DNA of 64,000 bases from Dethiobacter sp. (GTDB lineage: Bacteria; Bacillota; Dethiobacteria; Dethiobacterales; Dethiobacteraceae): assembly GCA_018333635.1 (NCBI GenBank), contig JAGXTL010000032.1, forward strand, positions 1 through 64,000, in the 5' to 3' direction. Under the pieces are notes generated by a model. That model was not told where the DNA came from. It saw nothing but the letters and a program-made list of their open reading frames with translations, and did not search any database. Made by a program: the position numbers and the translations under genes. Below, in pieces: positions 15,778-25,654 of this stretch (the first letter of the stretch is position 1; every line of letters begins with the position of its first letter).

Positions 15778-18700
15778 ATGCAGATGCCGGAAATGTTCGA
15801 TAACGTGAGTAAAACCGTCAAGGACGATTTGACGGTCACAATAAAGAAAGGCGACAAGCTGTCCGTGGCGGCGGCGTGTTTCTCCATCTATGCTTATCAA
15901 GCCCTCAAGAAGCAGCTTGATGGCATTGATGAGTTGCGCTTTATCTTCACCTCACCGACATTCCTGCAAGAGAAAGCGCCTAAAGAAAAGCGGGAGTTCT
16001 ACATACCCCGCCTTGATCGTGAGCGTTCCCTCTACGGTACCGAGTTCGAAGTTATACTTCGAAACGAACTGACCCAGAAGTCTATCGCCCGCGAATGCGC
16101 AGACTGGATTCGCAAGAAAGTGAAGTTCCGCTCCAACCTGACAGGTGGCAACATCAGCGGTTTTATGAACGTGGTCGGCGAAGAGACTACGACCTATATG
16201 CCACTCCACGGATTCACCACCGCTGACATCGGGTGTGAGCGCGGCAACAATATCATCAATCCAATTAATAAAATGTTTGCGCCGCTTTCGGGCGAGTACA
16301 TTCGCATGTTCAGCCAGATATGGAATGATAAAAGCCTGATGCAAGACGTGACCGAGCAGGTCATCGATGGCATCACCGCCGCTTACAACGAAAACGCTCC
16401 GGAGTTTATTTACTTTGTGACGATATATAACATCTTTAATGAGTTCTTGGAGGACGTTTCCGAGGACGTACTGCCAAACGAGGCGACTGGCTTCAAAGAG
16501 AGCAAGATTTGGAGTAAGCTCTACACGTTCCAAAAGGATGCGGTTCTTGCGATTGTCAACAAACTTGAATCTTTCAACGGATGCATCCTTGCGGACAGCG
16601 TCGGCCTCGGCAAAACATTCACCGCCCTTGCGGTCATCAAGTATTACGAGAACCGCAACCGCTCCGTGCTTGTGCTATGCCCAAAAAAGCTGTCTGACAA
16701 CTGGAACACTTTCAAGGGCAACTACGTCAACAACACAATAGCTACCGACCGTCTGAGATACGACGTACTTTACCATACAGACCTTTCAAGGGATCGTGGC
16801 AAATCTAACGGGCTTGATTTGGATAGGCTCAATTGGGGAAATTATGACCTTGTGGTAATCGATGAGTCACATAACTTCAGAAACGGCGGCGAGGTCTATG
16901 GTGAAGACCGCCGCGAGAACCGCTACCTTCGTTTAATGAACCGTGTTATACGCACGGGCGTAAAGACTAAGGTTCTGATGCTTTCGGCTACCCCAGTCAA
17001 CAACCGTTTCACAGATTTGCGCCACCAGCTTGAACTTGCTTATGAGGGTAATCCAAGCCTCATAAATGAGAAACTCGGCACAAAGCGCACGATAGACGAG
17101 ATTTTCCGAAACGCGCAAAAGGTGTTCAATCAATGGAACAAACAGGAAGATAGCAGACGTACAACGGACGCCCTGTTGAAGTCGCTGGACTTTGACTTCT
17201 TTGAGGTGCTTGACAGCGTGACCATCGCCCGCTCCCGCAAGCACATAGAGAAATATTACAACATGGGTGAGATAGGCTCGTTCCCCGAACGGTTGAAGCC
17301 CCTCTCCCTGCGCCCTCGCCTTAGCGACTTGGAGAGCGCGATAAACTACAACGAAATCTATGACCATTTGATGAAGCTGAACCTCTCGGTCTATGTCCCG
17401 ACCGATTTCATTTTCCCAAGCCAACTTGCTAAGTATGTAGACACGTCGATAAATATTAACCGCGCCGGGCGCGAAATGGGCATACGACGTTTGATGAGCA
17501 TTAACCTCTTGAAACGTCTCGAAAGTTCCGTGGAGTCCTTCCGCTTGACCCTCGGGCGCGTTAAAAAACTGATTGACGATACCATTACCGAGATAGACGC
17601 ATTCATCGTTGGCGGTGGCTCAGTTATCAATGGACGGGAACTTGTGGGCGCCGATGCGGACTTCGACGACGATGACCGCAATACGGAGTATTTTGCTTCC
17701 GAACACAGTATAAAAATAGACCTTGCCGATATGGACTACAAGACATGGCGAGACAGGCTCACGGAGGATGCCGACACGTTAGAACTGCTGAAGCTGATGA
17801 GCGACGACATTACGCCAAAACACGACACCAAACTCCAGACCCTGTTTGGGCTGATCGAGAGCAAGCTGACCAGTCCGATAAATGAGGATAACCGCAAAAT
17901 CCTTATTTTCTCGGCATTCTCCGATACGGCAGAGTACCTTTACGCAAACGTGAGCACATTCGTGAAGTCGAAGTTCGGGCTTGACACGGCGATGATCACG
18001 GGCAGCGTGGACGGCAAGACGACGATTAAGGGACAGCGGGCTTCAATGAACGAGGTGCTGACCTTATTCTCCCCGATTTCAAAAGATAAGAACCTGCTGA
18101 TGCCGAACAACCGAGACGACATCTCCGTGCTGATAGCCACGGACTGTATTTCGGAAGGTCAGAACCTGCAGGACTGCGACTACTGTGTCAACTACGATAT
18201 TCATTGGAATCCCGTGCGGGTTATCCAGCGTTTCGGGCGAATCGACCGTATTGGCAGCCGCAATGCGGTTATTCAGCTTGTAAGTTTCTGGCCGGACGTG
18301 AATTTGGATGAGTACCTTTCCCTCAAGGGCCGTGTCGAAACAAGAATGCGGATTTCCGTGATGACCGCAACAGGCGACGACGACCTTATCAATGCAGAGG
18401 AAAAAGGCGACCTTGAATACCGCAAGGCGCAACTGAAACGGCTTCAAGAGGAAGTCGTGGATATTGAGGATATGCAATCGGGCATCTCCATTATGGATTT
18501 AGGACTAAACGAGTTCCGGCTCGACCTACTTGAATATGTAAAAAACAATGGGGATATGGATAAAGTTCCGTTCGGGCTCCATGCCGTCGTTCCCGCCTCT
18601 GAGGATTGTCCTGCGGGAGTTGTTTTCGTTCTCAAGAACCGCAACAATAGCGTCAACATCGATATGCAAAACCGTCTCCACCCGTTTTATATGCTTTATA

Positions 18701-19011
18701 TTGGGACGGACGGAGAAGTCATCTGCGACCACCTATCCCCTAAGGAATTACTCGATAAAACACGCTCACTGTGCAGAGGTAAGTCCAAACCGGTGATGGA
18801 TGTCTGCCGTGAGTTCAACGCCGAAACGAAAGATGGACGTAATATGCAGAGTGTGTCCGCTCTACTGTCGGATGCAATTAATTCAATCGTAGAAGTAAAA
18901 GAGGAAAGCGATATCGATAGCCTGTTCAGACCTGGTGGCACATCTGCCTTGAACACCAATACCAGCGGGCTGAACGACTTCGAGTTGATTTGCTTCCTTG
19001 TGATGAGGTGA
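15778..19011 (+). CDS. SNF2-like helicase of the restriction island
   Basis: A 1077-residue HepA/RapA-like superfamily 2 ATPase. The N-terminal 200 residues (YIPRLDRERSLYGTEFEVIL ... GNISGFMNVVGEE) resemble a PLD-like module, but no HxK motif is present. ATPase motifs in order: LYTFQKDAVLAIV, Walker A ADSVGLGKTFTA near 271, VVIDESHNFRN near 361, MLSATPVNNRFTDLRHQ near 402, then IATDCISEGQNLQDCD and VIQRFGRIDRIGS. It should translocate on double-stranded DNA. It is followed 4 bases later by DUF4391, the usual arrangement beside type III-like mod/res genes. I infer DNA surveillance or remodelling for restriction. Confidence 0.88.
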   Translation: MQMPEMFDNVSKTVKDDLTVTIKKGDKLSVAAACFSIYAYQALKKQLDGIDELRFIFTSPTFLQEKAPKEKREFYIPRLDRERSLYGTEFEVILRNELTQKSIARECADWIRKKVKFRSNLTGGNISGFMNVVGEETTTYMPLHGFTTADIGCERGNNIINPINKMFAPLSGEYIRMFSQIWNDKSLMQDVTEQVIDGITAAYNENAPEFIYFVTIYNIFNEFLEDVSEDVLPNEATGFKESKIWSKLYTFQKDAVLAIVNKLESFNGCILADSVGLGKTFTALAVIKYYENRNRSVLVLCPKKLSDNWNTFKGNYVNNTIATDRLRYDVLYHTDLSRDRGKSNGLDLDRLNWGNYDLVVIDESHNFRNGGEVYGEDRRENRYLRLMNRVIRTGVKTKVLMLSATPVNNRFTDLRHQLELAYEGNPSLINEKLGTKRTIDEIFRNAQKVFNQWNKQEDSRRTTDALLKSLDFDFFEVLDSVTIARSRKHIEKYYNMGEIGSFPERLKPLSLRPRLSDLESAINYNEIYDHLMKLNLSVYVPTDFIFPSQLAKYVDTSININRAGREMGIRRLMSINLLKRLESSVESFRLTLGRVKKLIDDTITEIDAFIVGGGSVINGRELVGADADFDDDDRNTEYFASEHSIKIDLADMDYKTWRDRLTEDADTLELLKLMSDDITPKHDTKLQTLFGLIESKLTSPINEDNRKILIFSAFSDTAEYLYANVSTFVKSKFGLDTAMITGSVDGKTTIKGQRASMNEVLTLFSPISKDKNLLMPNNRDDISVLIATDCISEGQNLQDCDYCVNYDIHWNPVRVIQRFGRIDRIGSRNAVIQLVSFWPDVNLDEYLSLKGRVETRMRISVMTATGDDDLINAEEKGDLEYRKAQLKRLQEEVVDIEDMQSGISIMDLGLNEFRLDLLEYVKNNGDMDKVPFGLHAVVPASEDCPAGVVFVLKNRNNSVNIDMQNRLHPFYMLYIGTDGEVICDHLSPKELLDKTRSLCRGKSKPVMDVCREFNAETKDGRNMQSVSALLSDAINSIVEVKEESDIDSLFRPGGTSALNTNTSGLNDFELICFLVMR

Positions 19012-19015
19012 CGCT

Positions 19016-19630
19016 ATGTTGGGATTGCCCCGCTCAACTGAGGTGAACCGCCGTGTGGCGAAAGAAAAGCTTTACGCCAACGCGACGCTGACCACCCAGT
19101 TGCGCGACATGATAAAAGACCAGATAGAATTAGTCGTCTGGCGAAACAAACTCGCGGACAGTACGGTTGGCGTCGCTACCGGCGAAACAGTGAAAGAGAT
19201 TCAGGTGTTCGAGGTAGCTTTAAGGCAGCGTGGGCTAGACAATCGCGTCTTGCCCGTCATCGCTAAAGCGATACCATATAAAATCCTGTTTGTGCTGACT
19301 TTTGGTGATGAGGCGCAAGCGTGGATGGAAGCCTCTGGCAAGTTTTACAACACAAACTGGTTTTCTCTTGACGGGTTTACGCTGAGGTTCGAGGGACTGA
19401 ATCTGGACGCCTTGTATGAAAACTTAGCACGACAGATAGCGGGCGGGCGGCTCGGTGCGGATGGCGATATTTCCGAGGCGGTTGACCGTGATAAACGACG
19501 ACAGAAGCTCGATCGTGAGATTGCCGCTTTAGAAAAGAAAGTCCTGCGCGAAAAGCAGTTTAACCGCCAAGTCGAGCTGAACGGCGAATTGAAACGGCTG
19601 CGAGCCGAGTTGGAGGTGTTAACCCGATGA
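19016..19630 (+). CDS. DUF4391 protein of the restriction island
   Basis: A 204-residue protein beginning MLGLPRSTEVNRRVAKEKLY, the characteristic opening of DUF4391. The C-terminal 50 residues (DRDKRRQKLDREIAALEKKV LREKQFNRQVELNGELKRLR) form a strong coiled coil. The central part (VFEVALRQRGLDNRVLPVIA KAIPYKILFVLTFGDEAQAW) may bind nucleic acid or the helicase. DUF4391 genes are found between an SNF2-like helicase and mod/res in many bacteria. Its molecular role is unknown. It overlaps the next gene as ATGA. Confidence 0.85.
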   Translation: MLGLPRSTEVNRRVAKEKLYANATLTTQLRDMIKDQIELVVWRNKLADSTVGVATGETVKEIQVFEVALRQRGLDNRVLPVIAKAIPYKILFVLTFGDEAQAWMEASGKFYNTNWFSLDGFTLRFEGLNLDALYENLARQIAGGRLGADGDISEAVDRDKRRQKLDREIAALEKKVLREKQFNRQVELNGELKRLRAELEVLTR

Positions 19631-20700
19631 ACCGCGAAGAAGAGGTCAGAAAAATACTGTCTGCTGTCACTGCCTCCGGCAACCTGAAAAGCCGCGAGAG
19701 CAACACGGTGGAGTTTAAGGAATCGTTTAACAAAAACAGTACAGCGAAATATGCCAAGACGATGGCAGCGTATGCCAACAATCGCGGCGGCTACATTATA
19801 TTCGGCGTTAAGGATAATCCGCGCGAGGTCGTTGGATTGAAGAACAACAACTTTGAAAACCTCAGTCAGGAGCAGTTTACGGATGCCGTTAACTCTCTGT
19901 TTGCCCCAGCGATAGATTGGGAATGTGGCACATTCGTTATTCGGACTGAACAAGCTATAACCGGAAGTAGCGGTGAAACAGAAACCAAGGTAATTGAAAA
20001 GAAAATCGGATGGTTATATACCGAGCAAGCTGAAAACAAACCGATTATTGCGCAAAAAGCCGACAGCGGCGAAAAAATTACGAGTGGCGACGTGCTCTAC
20101 CGTTACCGCGCTCGGAGCGAAAAGATCAAGTACGCTGAAATGAGCCGTATCGTTGAGGATCGGGCAGCCAAGGAACGTGAAGGTTTACTAAAGCTGTTTG
20201 AGATTATCCGCAAAAGCGAAACGGCGAATCTTGGTATCGTCAATTACAGCAATGGCAAGATTACCACCCCATACGGCGTGGATGTAGCCTTTGATCGCAA
20301 ATTAGTTGCGCAGGTATTAAAAAAAGCAAAATTTATCAAAGAAGGCAGTTTCAATGAAACTATAGGCATACCCGTTATAAAGGTAACGGGCAACATAGAC
20401 TTAGTTGAGGAAGTTCCTGTGCCGGAGTTAGACCCAGATAAGGACTATCCATATATTCAGAAGGTCTTGGCTGAAAAACTGGGAATAACCTCTCAAGACC
20501 TGTATGCCCTCGTCTTCTATTACAAGTTGAAGGAAGCGAAGCGGTACAGCATCGGCGTAACGACCTCACGTTCCGGAGGACAGAGCTTCAAGTTTTCTGA
20601 ACTTTCCCTACAGTTCTTAGAGGGGAAACTCGCTGAACTGAAGTATAACCACACTGAATTTAACAAAATACGCGCAGCATACAAAAACCGCAATAAATAG
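19627..20700 (+). CDS. AlbA_2 (Schlafen-like) ATP-binding/DNA-binding protein
   Basis: A 357-residue protein. Residues about 20-130 form an AlbA_2 domain, shown by [12 protein letters not shown] then [20 protein letters not shown] and [14 protein letters not shown]. This fold is shared with eukaryotic Schlafen proteins, which include RNA-cleaving members. The C-terminal part ([20 protein letters not shown] ... [20 protein letters not shown]) looks like a winged-helix substrate or DNA reader. It is translationally coupled to DUF4391 and precedes mod by 13 bases, so it probably belongs to the system. Nuclease activity is only a possibility. Confidence 0.83.
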   Translation: MNREEEVRKILSAVTASGNLKSRESNTVEFKESFNKNSTAKYAKTMAAYANNRGGYIIFGVKDNPREVVGLKNNNFENLSQEQFTDAVNSLFAPAIDWECGTFVIRTEQAITGSSGETETKVIEKKIGWLYTEQAENKPIIAQKADSGEKITSGDVLYRYRARSEKIKYAEMSRIVEDRAAKEREGLLKLFEIIRKSETANLGIVNYSNGKITTPYGVDVAFDRKLVAQVLKKAKFIKEGSFNETIGIPVIKVTGNIDLVEEVPVPELDPDKDYPYIQKVLAEKLGITSQDLYALVFYYKLKEAKRYSIGVTTSRSGGQSFKFSELSLQFLEGKLAELKYNHTEFNKIRAAYKNRNK

Positions 20701-20713
20701 GAGGAAACAAATC

Positions 20714-22576
20714 ATGACTGATAAAATGAAATTTGAGACCCCAAACCTGACCACCGAAAACGTGGCGAAGATTGCAGCACTGTTCCCTGGTGCAGTCGCT
20801 GAGGGCAAAGTGAATATAGACCTGCTCCGCGCTATGCTGGGCGAGGATTTGTTCGCCGATGAAGCATATGAGTTCACTTGGGTGGGCAAGCACGCTGCTA
20901 TAGCTGAGGCTGGACGGCCTATCCGCAAGACCTTGCGCCCCTGCATTGAGGAAAGCAAGAACTGGGACACCACTGAAAACCTCTACATCGAGGGCGACAA
21001 CCTTGACGTGCTGAAGCTGCTGCAGGAGAGTTATCTTGGCAAGGTAAAGATGATATATATAGACCCGCCGTATAACACGGGCAGCGACTTCATATACCGC
21101 GACGATTTCGCGCAGAGCCGTGAGGAATACGACGAGGAGGCGGGCGTGTACGATGAGAACGGCGACCGCTTGTTCCGCAATACCGAAACAAACGGCCGCT
21201 TCCACTCCGACTGGTGCAGTATGATTTACCCAAGACTGGTGCTGGCAAAACAATTGTTATCAAATGACGGTTTAATCTTTATCTCTATCGGTGACGATGA
21301 AGTAAATAATCTGCGAAAAATTTGTGATGAGGCTTTTGGTGAATCCAACTTTCGGAATCAGATTGTCGTCAGGCGCGGAGCAAAATCTGTCCAAGCACAG
21401 TTTGAGACTTGGGATAAGCTTGGCCAAGGCTTGGAATATATACTTCTTTATTCAAGGAACCAAACTTATAGATTCCCTCGCCAAATGAAACAGCTAGAAG
21501 ATGAAAGAGAAGGAGCGTGGAACAACCATTGGAGAGGTACAGATCGCCCAACGATGCGTTATCCTTTGTTTGGCATAACTCCCGAGAGCGGGCAGTGGCG
21601 CTGGGGAAAAGAAAGAAGCGAAAAAGCGATAGAAAATTACCGGCGAATGCTATCGGAACTCAAAGTTTCTGAAGAAGAAATGACATTAATTCAAATAGAC
21701 GAATGGTATGTTAAACAGCAGGATAATTCGCTTGATTTATTGCGTTTGTCTAAAAACGGTAAGCCTGAGCATTATATTGCTCCGACAAACACAACGTTAC
21801 TTAATAGTTCCTGGGTTGACTTACTCGTTGGTAGCTCATCGGAAATATCCGCTTTGTTTGATACAAAGGTTTTTGATACAGCAAAATTAACACCAGTGAT
21901 AATGAGAATGCTACAGTTTGTCCCAACTGATTCTATAATAATGGACTTCTTCTCTGGCTCCGCCACCACCGCTCACGCGGTGATGCAGCTTAATGCCGAG
22001 GACGGCGGCAAGCGCAAATTCATTATGGTGCAATTACCGGAGCCTTGCGCCCCGGATAGCGAAGCCGCCAAAGCGGACTACTCCAACATCTGCGAAATCG
22101 GCAAGGAGCGTATCCGCCGTGCAGGGGATAAAATCAAGGTGACCAATCCTCTCGGCACGATAGACCTCGACACGGGCTTCCGCGTTCTGAAACTCGCCGA
22201 CACGAACATGAACGATGTTTACTACGCGGCGGGTGACTACACGCAGGAGATGATTAGCTTGATGGAAAGCAACATTAAACCCGACCGCACGGATATGGAC
22301 TTGCTGTTCGGCTGCCTCTTGGACTGGGGCTTGCCACTTTCCATGCCGCACATTCACGAGCAGATTGATGGCTTCACCGTCCACACCTACAACAGCGGCG
22401 ACCTGATAGCCTGTTTTGAGGAGCGCATCGGTGAAAAGGCAGTCCGTGAAATCGCAAGCCGCCAGCCCCTCCGTGCCGTGTTCCGTGACAGCGGCTTCAG
22501 CAGTTCGCCGGAGAAAATAAACGTGTTTGAGATCTTCAAACTTCTCGCGCCGAATACCACAGTCAGAGTGATATAA
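20714..22576 (+). CDS. mod: type III-like DNA adenine methyltransferase (Mod)
   Basis: A 620-residue beta-class N6-adenine methyltransferase. Seen in order: [20 protein letters not shown], catalytic motif [13 protein letters not shown] at 115-125, a target-recognition region, then motif [19 protein letters not shown] near 410, and a C-terminal [11 protein letters not shown] segment. IV before I with the recognition region between is the type III Mod layout. The middle of the gene (21,240-21,955, residues about 176-414) is much AT-richer than both flanks, suggesting an exchanged recognition domain. Res begins 12 bases downstream. Mod sets specificity and protects host DNA. Confidence 0.93.
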   Translation: MTDKMKFETPNLTTENVAKIAALFPGAVAEGKVNIDLLRAMLGEDLFADEAYEFTWVGKHAAIAEAGRPIRKTLRPCIEESKNWDTTENLYIEGDNLDVLKLLQESYLGKVKMIYIDPPYNTGSDFIYRDDFAQSREEYDEEAGVYDENGDRLFRNTETNGRFHSDWCSMIYPRLVLAKQLLSNDGLIFISIGDDEVNNLRKICDEAFGESNFRNQIVVRRGAKSVQAQFETWDKLGQGLEYILLYSRNQTYRFPRQMKQLEDEREGAWNNHWRGTDRPTMRYPLFGITPESGQWRWGKERSEKAIENYRRMLSELKVSEEEMTLIQIDEWYVKQQDNSLDLLRLSKNGKPEHYIAPTNTTLLNSSWVDLLVGSSSEISALFDTKVFDTAKLTPVIMRMLQFVPTDSIIMDFFSGSATTAHAVMQLNAEDGGKRKFIMVQLPEPCAPDSEAAKADYSNICEIGKERIRRAGDKIKVTNPLGTIDLDTGFRVLKLADTNMNDVYYAAGDYTQEMISLMESNIKPDRTDMDLLFGCLLDWGLPLSMPHIHEQIDGFTVHTYNSGDLIACFEERIGEKAVREIASRQPLRAVFRDSGFSSSPEKINVFEIFKLLAPNTTVRVI

Positions 22577-22588
22577 GGGGGTGTGATG

Positions 22589-25500
22589 ATGAAGCTACAA
22601 TTCCGGCACCAAAAATTCCAGTCGGACGCAGCGACCGCCGTTTGCAACGTGTTTGCGGGTCAGCCGTTCCACGCGCCGACCTATATGGTAGACCCCGGCA
22701 TGGACGAGCAGGACAAACAGGGACAAATACGGCTGCAAGGCACAAACACGTTCACGGGCTTTAACAACGCGCCTGTGGCTATCAGCGATGACAAGGTTCT
22801 GGAGCATATCCGTGCCGTTCAGAGGTTGTGGCAAATCAAGCCGTCTGACGCCCTCGACGGACACTATAACCTGACCGTGGAGATGGAGACCGGCGTAGGC
22901 AAGACCTACACCTACATTAAAACGATGTACGAATTCAATAAGCGGTACGGATGGAGCAAATTTATCATTGTCGTGCCAAGTGTGGCCATCCGCGAGGGCG
23001 TTTATAAGTCGTTCCAGATGACTGAGGAGCATTTTGTCGAAGACTACGGCAAGAAAATTCGTTACTTCATATATAATTCGGCGCGACTGACCGAAATTGA
23101 CCGTTTTGCCTCTGACAGCGCGATAAACGTGATGATCATCAACAGCCAAGCGTTTAACGCAAGGGGCAAAGACGCGCGGCGTATTTATATGAAGTTGGAC
23201 GAGTTCCGCTCCCGACGTCCCATTGACATCTTGGCGAAGACGAACCCTATTCTGATAATCGACGAGCCTCAGTCGGTCGAGGGTGCAGCTACCAAAGAGC
23301 GACTAAAAGAGTTCGCCCCGCTGGTGACGCTCCGCTATTCGGCGACCCATCGCCCAGACAGCGTATATAATATGATTTACCGACTTGACGCGCTCGAAGC
23401 CTATAACAAGAGGCTTGTTAAGAAGATTGCCGTTAAGGGCATATCGGTTTCCGGCAGCACTGCCACCGAGGGTTATATCTACATACAGGGTATCAACCTC
23501 TCCAAGGGCAATCCTACGGCGACGATTGAGTTCGACGCAAAAGGCAAATTCAGCTTTCGCAAGGTTACAAGGATTGTCGGGGAAGGTTACAGCCTGTTCG
23601 ACAACTCCGGCGAACTTGCCGCGTATAAAGACGGCTATACCGTCCTGCGGATCGACGGGCGTGATTCGTCCGTAGAGTTCACCAACGGCAAGAAGCTGTT
23701 CGCGGGCGATGTTATCGGCTCAGTCAGCGAAGAGCAGCTGCGTCGTATTCAGATAAGGGAAACCATCCTCTCCCACATCGAGCGGGAGCGTCAGTTGTTC
23801 GCCAAGGGCATCAAGGTGCTGTCGCTGTTCTTTATTGACGAAGTGGCGAAATACAGGCAGTACGACGCATACGGCAACGCCACGGGTGGCACTTACGCAC
23901 AGATTTTCGATGAAGAATATAACGCCATTATCGGCGGTATACAGCTTTCGATTGAAGATTCCAAGGACTACCTGAAATACCTTGAGGGCGTACCCGTCGA
24001 GCGTACACGCGCCGGGTATTTCTCTATTGACAAGAAAAACGGTCGCATGATTGACAGCAAACTCGGCGATAAGAAAGAGCGCACCTCCGACGATGCTGAT
24101 GCCTACGATCTTATTATGAAGGACAAGGAGCGGCTGCTTGACCGCCGCGAGCCTGTGCGGTTCATCTTCAGCCACTCTGCCCTGCGCGAGGGTTGGGATA
24201 ATCCGAACGTGTTCCAAATTTGCACCTTGAAGCAAAGTGGTAGCGATGTCCGTAAGCGCCAGGAAGTAGGACGCGGTTTGCGCCTGGCCGTCAATCAGAG
24301 CGGCGAGCGTATGGATGAGAATGTTCTCTCCCACGATGAGATACACAACGTCAACGTGCTGACCGTTATCGCCAACGAAAGCTACGACAGTTTTGCCAAG
24401 GGATTGCAAAGCGAGATTGCAGAGGCGGTCGCCGACCGTCCTCGCAAAATCGAGGCGAAGCTGTTTGACGAGAAATTTGGCGAGGATACCGCTTTAGTTA
24501 TTTATGAGAGCCTGATTGAAAATGGCTATGTCAAACGTGGTGAATTGACAGAAAAATACTACGAAGCGAAAAGGAACGGTACGCTTGAAGTGCCAGAGGA
24601 AGCCGCCGCCCGCGCAACAGAAGTTATCGCCGTGCTTGATTCCGTCTACGATCCGAACGCCAACAAGCCAGAGAACGCTCACAAGAATAATATAGAGGTC
24701 ACTCTCGACAAGGATAAGTTGAACAGCCGCGCGTTCCAAGAACTCTGGTCGCGCATCAACGCCAGAAGCTACTACGTCGTCGGCTTTGACGAAGATGAAC
24801 TGGTCAAGAAGGCTACCACGGAACTGAACGCCAGGCTGCGAGTATCCAAGATTTATTTTAAGGTGGAGAAAGGCGAGCAGGCAAAGACAATCGAGTCCAA
24901 AGCCCAACTGCAAGCGGGCGAAGCTTTTGTTCGCCCAGATATGTCGCGTGAGGAAGTACCGCCATACACTGCGATGAAAGCAAGCAGCTCGGTTCGCTAC
25001 GATCTTGTTGGTAAAATCGTTGCTGAAACAGGGCTGACAAGGAAAGCCGTGGCCGCCATTCTAGTCGGCATAGAGAAGGCAGTGTTTGATCAGTTTGGAG
25101 ACAACCCCGAAGAATTCATTATCCGCGCCGCCAATATTATCAATGAGCAGAAAGCCACGGCAATTATCGAGCATATCACCTACGACAAGCTGACATCCGT
25201 GTTCGGCACGGAGATTTTCACCGAACCCGACCTCAAAAAAGGAGCCTTGGGCGTAAACGCCATAGAAGCCAAACGGCATTTGTACGACTACGTCATCTAC
25301 GACTCCACAAACGAGCGCGACTTTGCCACCGAACTGGAAACACATAGCCAAGAGGTCGAAGTATATGTCAAGCTGCCGAAGGGCTTTTATATTAGCACTC
25401 CCGTCGGCAAGTACAACCCGGACTGGGCGATTGCGTTCTACGAAGGCAAGGTGAAGCACATTTTCTTTGTCGCTGAAACAAAGGGTAATATGTCCTCAAT

Positions 25501-25630
25501 GGAACTACGCGAGATTGAAAAAACGAAAGCTCACTGCGCCCGCGAGCATTTCCGCGCCATTAGCGGCGAGAACGTCAAGTACGACGTGGTTGACAGCTAT
25601 GAGAAGCTGTGGGAACTGGTTCATGGATAA
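22589..25630 (+). CDS. res: type III-like restriction endonuclease (Res)
   Basis: A protein of about 1013 residues. The N-terminal helicase shows Walker A METGVGKTYTYIK near residue 100, IVVPSVAIREGVYKS, motif II LIIDEPQSVEG, LRYSATHRPDS, and the C-terminal helicase FIFSHSALREGWDNPNVFQI then RQEVGRGLRLAV. The extreme C-terminus carries a PD-(D/E)XK nuclease: GKYNPDWAIAFYEGKVKHIF then FVAETKGNM. With Mod it forms a complex that cuts after meeting oppositely oriented unmodified sites. Three successive start codons (GTG 22,583, ATG 22,586, ATG 22,589) are available; spacing from AAGGGGG favours the last two. Confidence 0.95.
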   Translation: MKLQFRHQKFQSDAATAVCNVFAGQPFHAPTYMVDPGMDEQDKQGQIRLQGTNTFTGFNNAPVAISDDKVLEHIRAVQRLWQIKPSDALDGHYNLTVEMETGVGKTYTYIKTMYEFNKRYGWSKFIIVVPSVAIREGVYKSFQMTEEHFVEDYGKKIRYFIYNSARLTEIDRFASDSAINVMIINSQAFNARGKDARRIYMKLDEFRSRRPIDILAKTNPILIIDEPQSVEGAATKERLKEFAPLVTLRYSATHRPDSVYNMIYRLDALEAYNKRLVKKIAVKGISVSGSTATEGYIYIQGINLSKGNPTATIEFDAKGKFSFRKVTRIVGEGYSLFDNSGELAAYKDGYTVLRIDGRDSSVEFTNGKKLFAGDVIGSVSEEQLRRIQIRETILSHIERERQLFAKGIKVLSLFFIDEVAKYRQYDAYGNATGGTYAQIFDEEYNAIIGGIQLSIEDSKDYLKYLEGVPVERTRAGYFSIDKKNGRMIDSKLGDKKERTSDDADAYDLIMKDKERLLDRREPVRFIFSHSALREGWDNPNVFQICTLKQSGSDVRKRQEVGRGLRLAVNQSGERMDENVLSHDEIHNVNVLTVIANESYDSFAKGLQSEIAEAVADRPRKIEAKLFDEKFGEDTALVIYESLIENGYVKRGELTEKYYEAKRNGTLEVPEEAAARATEVIAVLDSVYDPNANKPENAHKNNIEVTLDKDKLNSRAFQELWSRINARSYYVVGFDEDELVKKATTELNARLRVSKIYFKVEKGEQAKTIESKAQLQAGEAFVRPDMSREEVPPYTAMKASSSVRYDLVGKIVAETGLTRKAVAAILVGIEKAVFDQFGDNPEEFIIRAANIINEQKATAIIEHITYDKLTSVFGTEIFTEPDLKKGALGVNAIEAKRHLYDYVIYDSTNERDFATELETHSQEVEVYVKLPKGFYISTPVGKYNPDWAIAFYEGKVKHIFFVAETKGNMSSMELREIEKTKAHCAREHFRAISGENVKYDVVDSYEKLWELVHG

Positions 25631-25654
25631 AGATGTAAGAAAAGGAGTAAGGAT

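Noticed and set aside
23720-24409. Minus-strand open frame of 229 codons inside res
   Set aside because: Antisense to conserved helicase motifs of Res; a by-product of GC-rich codon positions.
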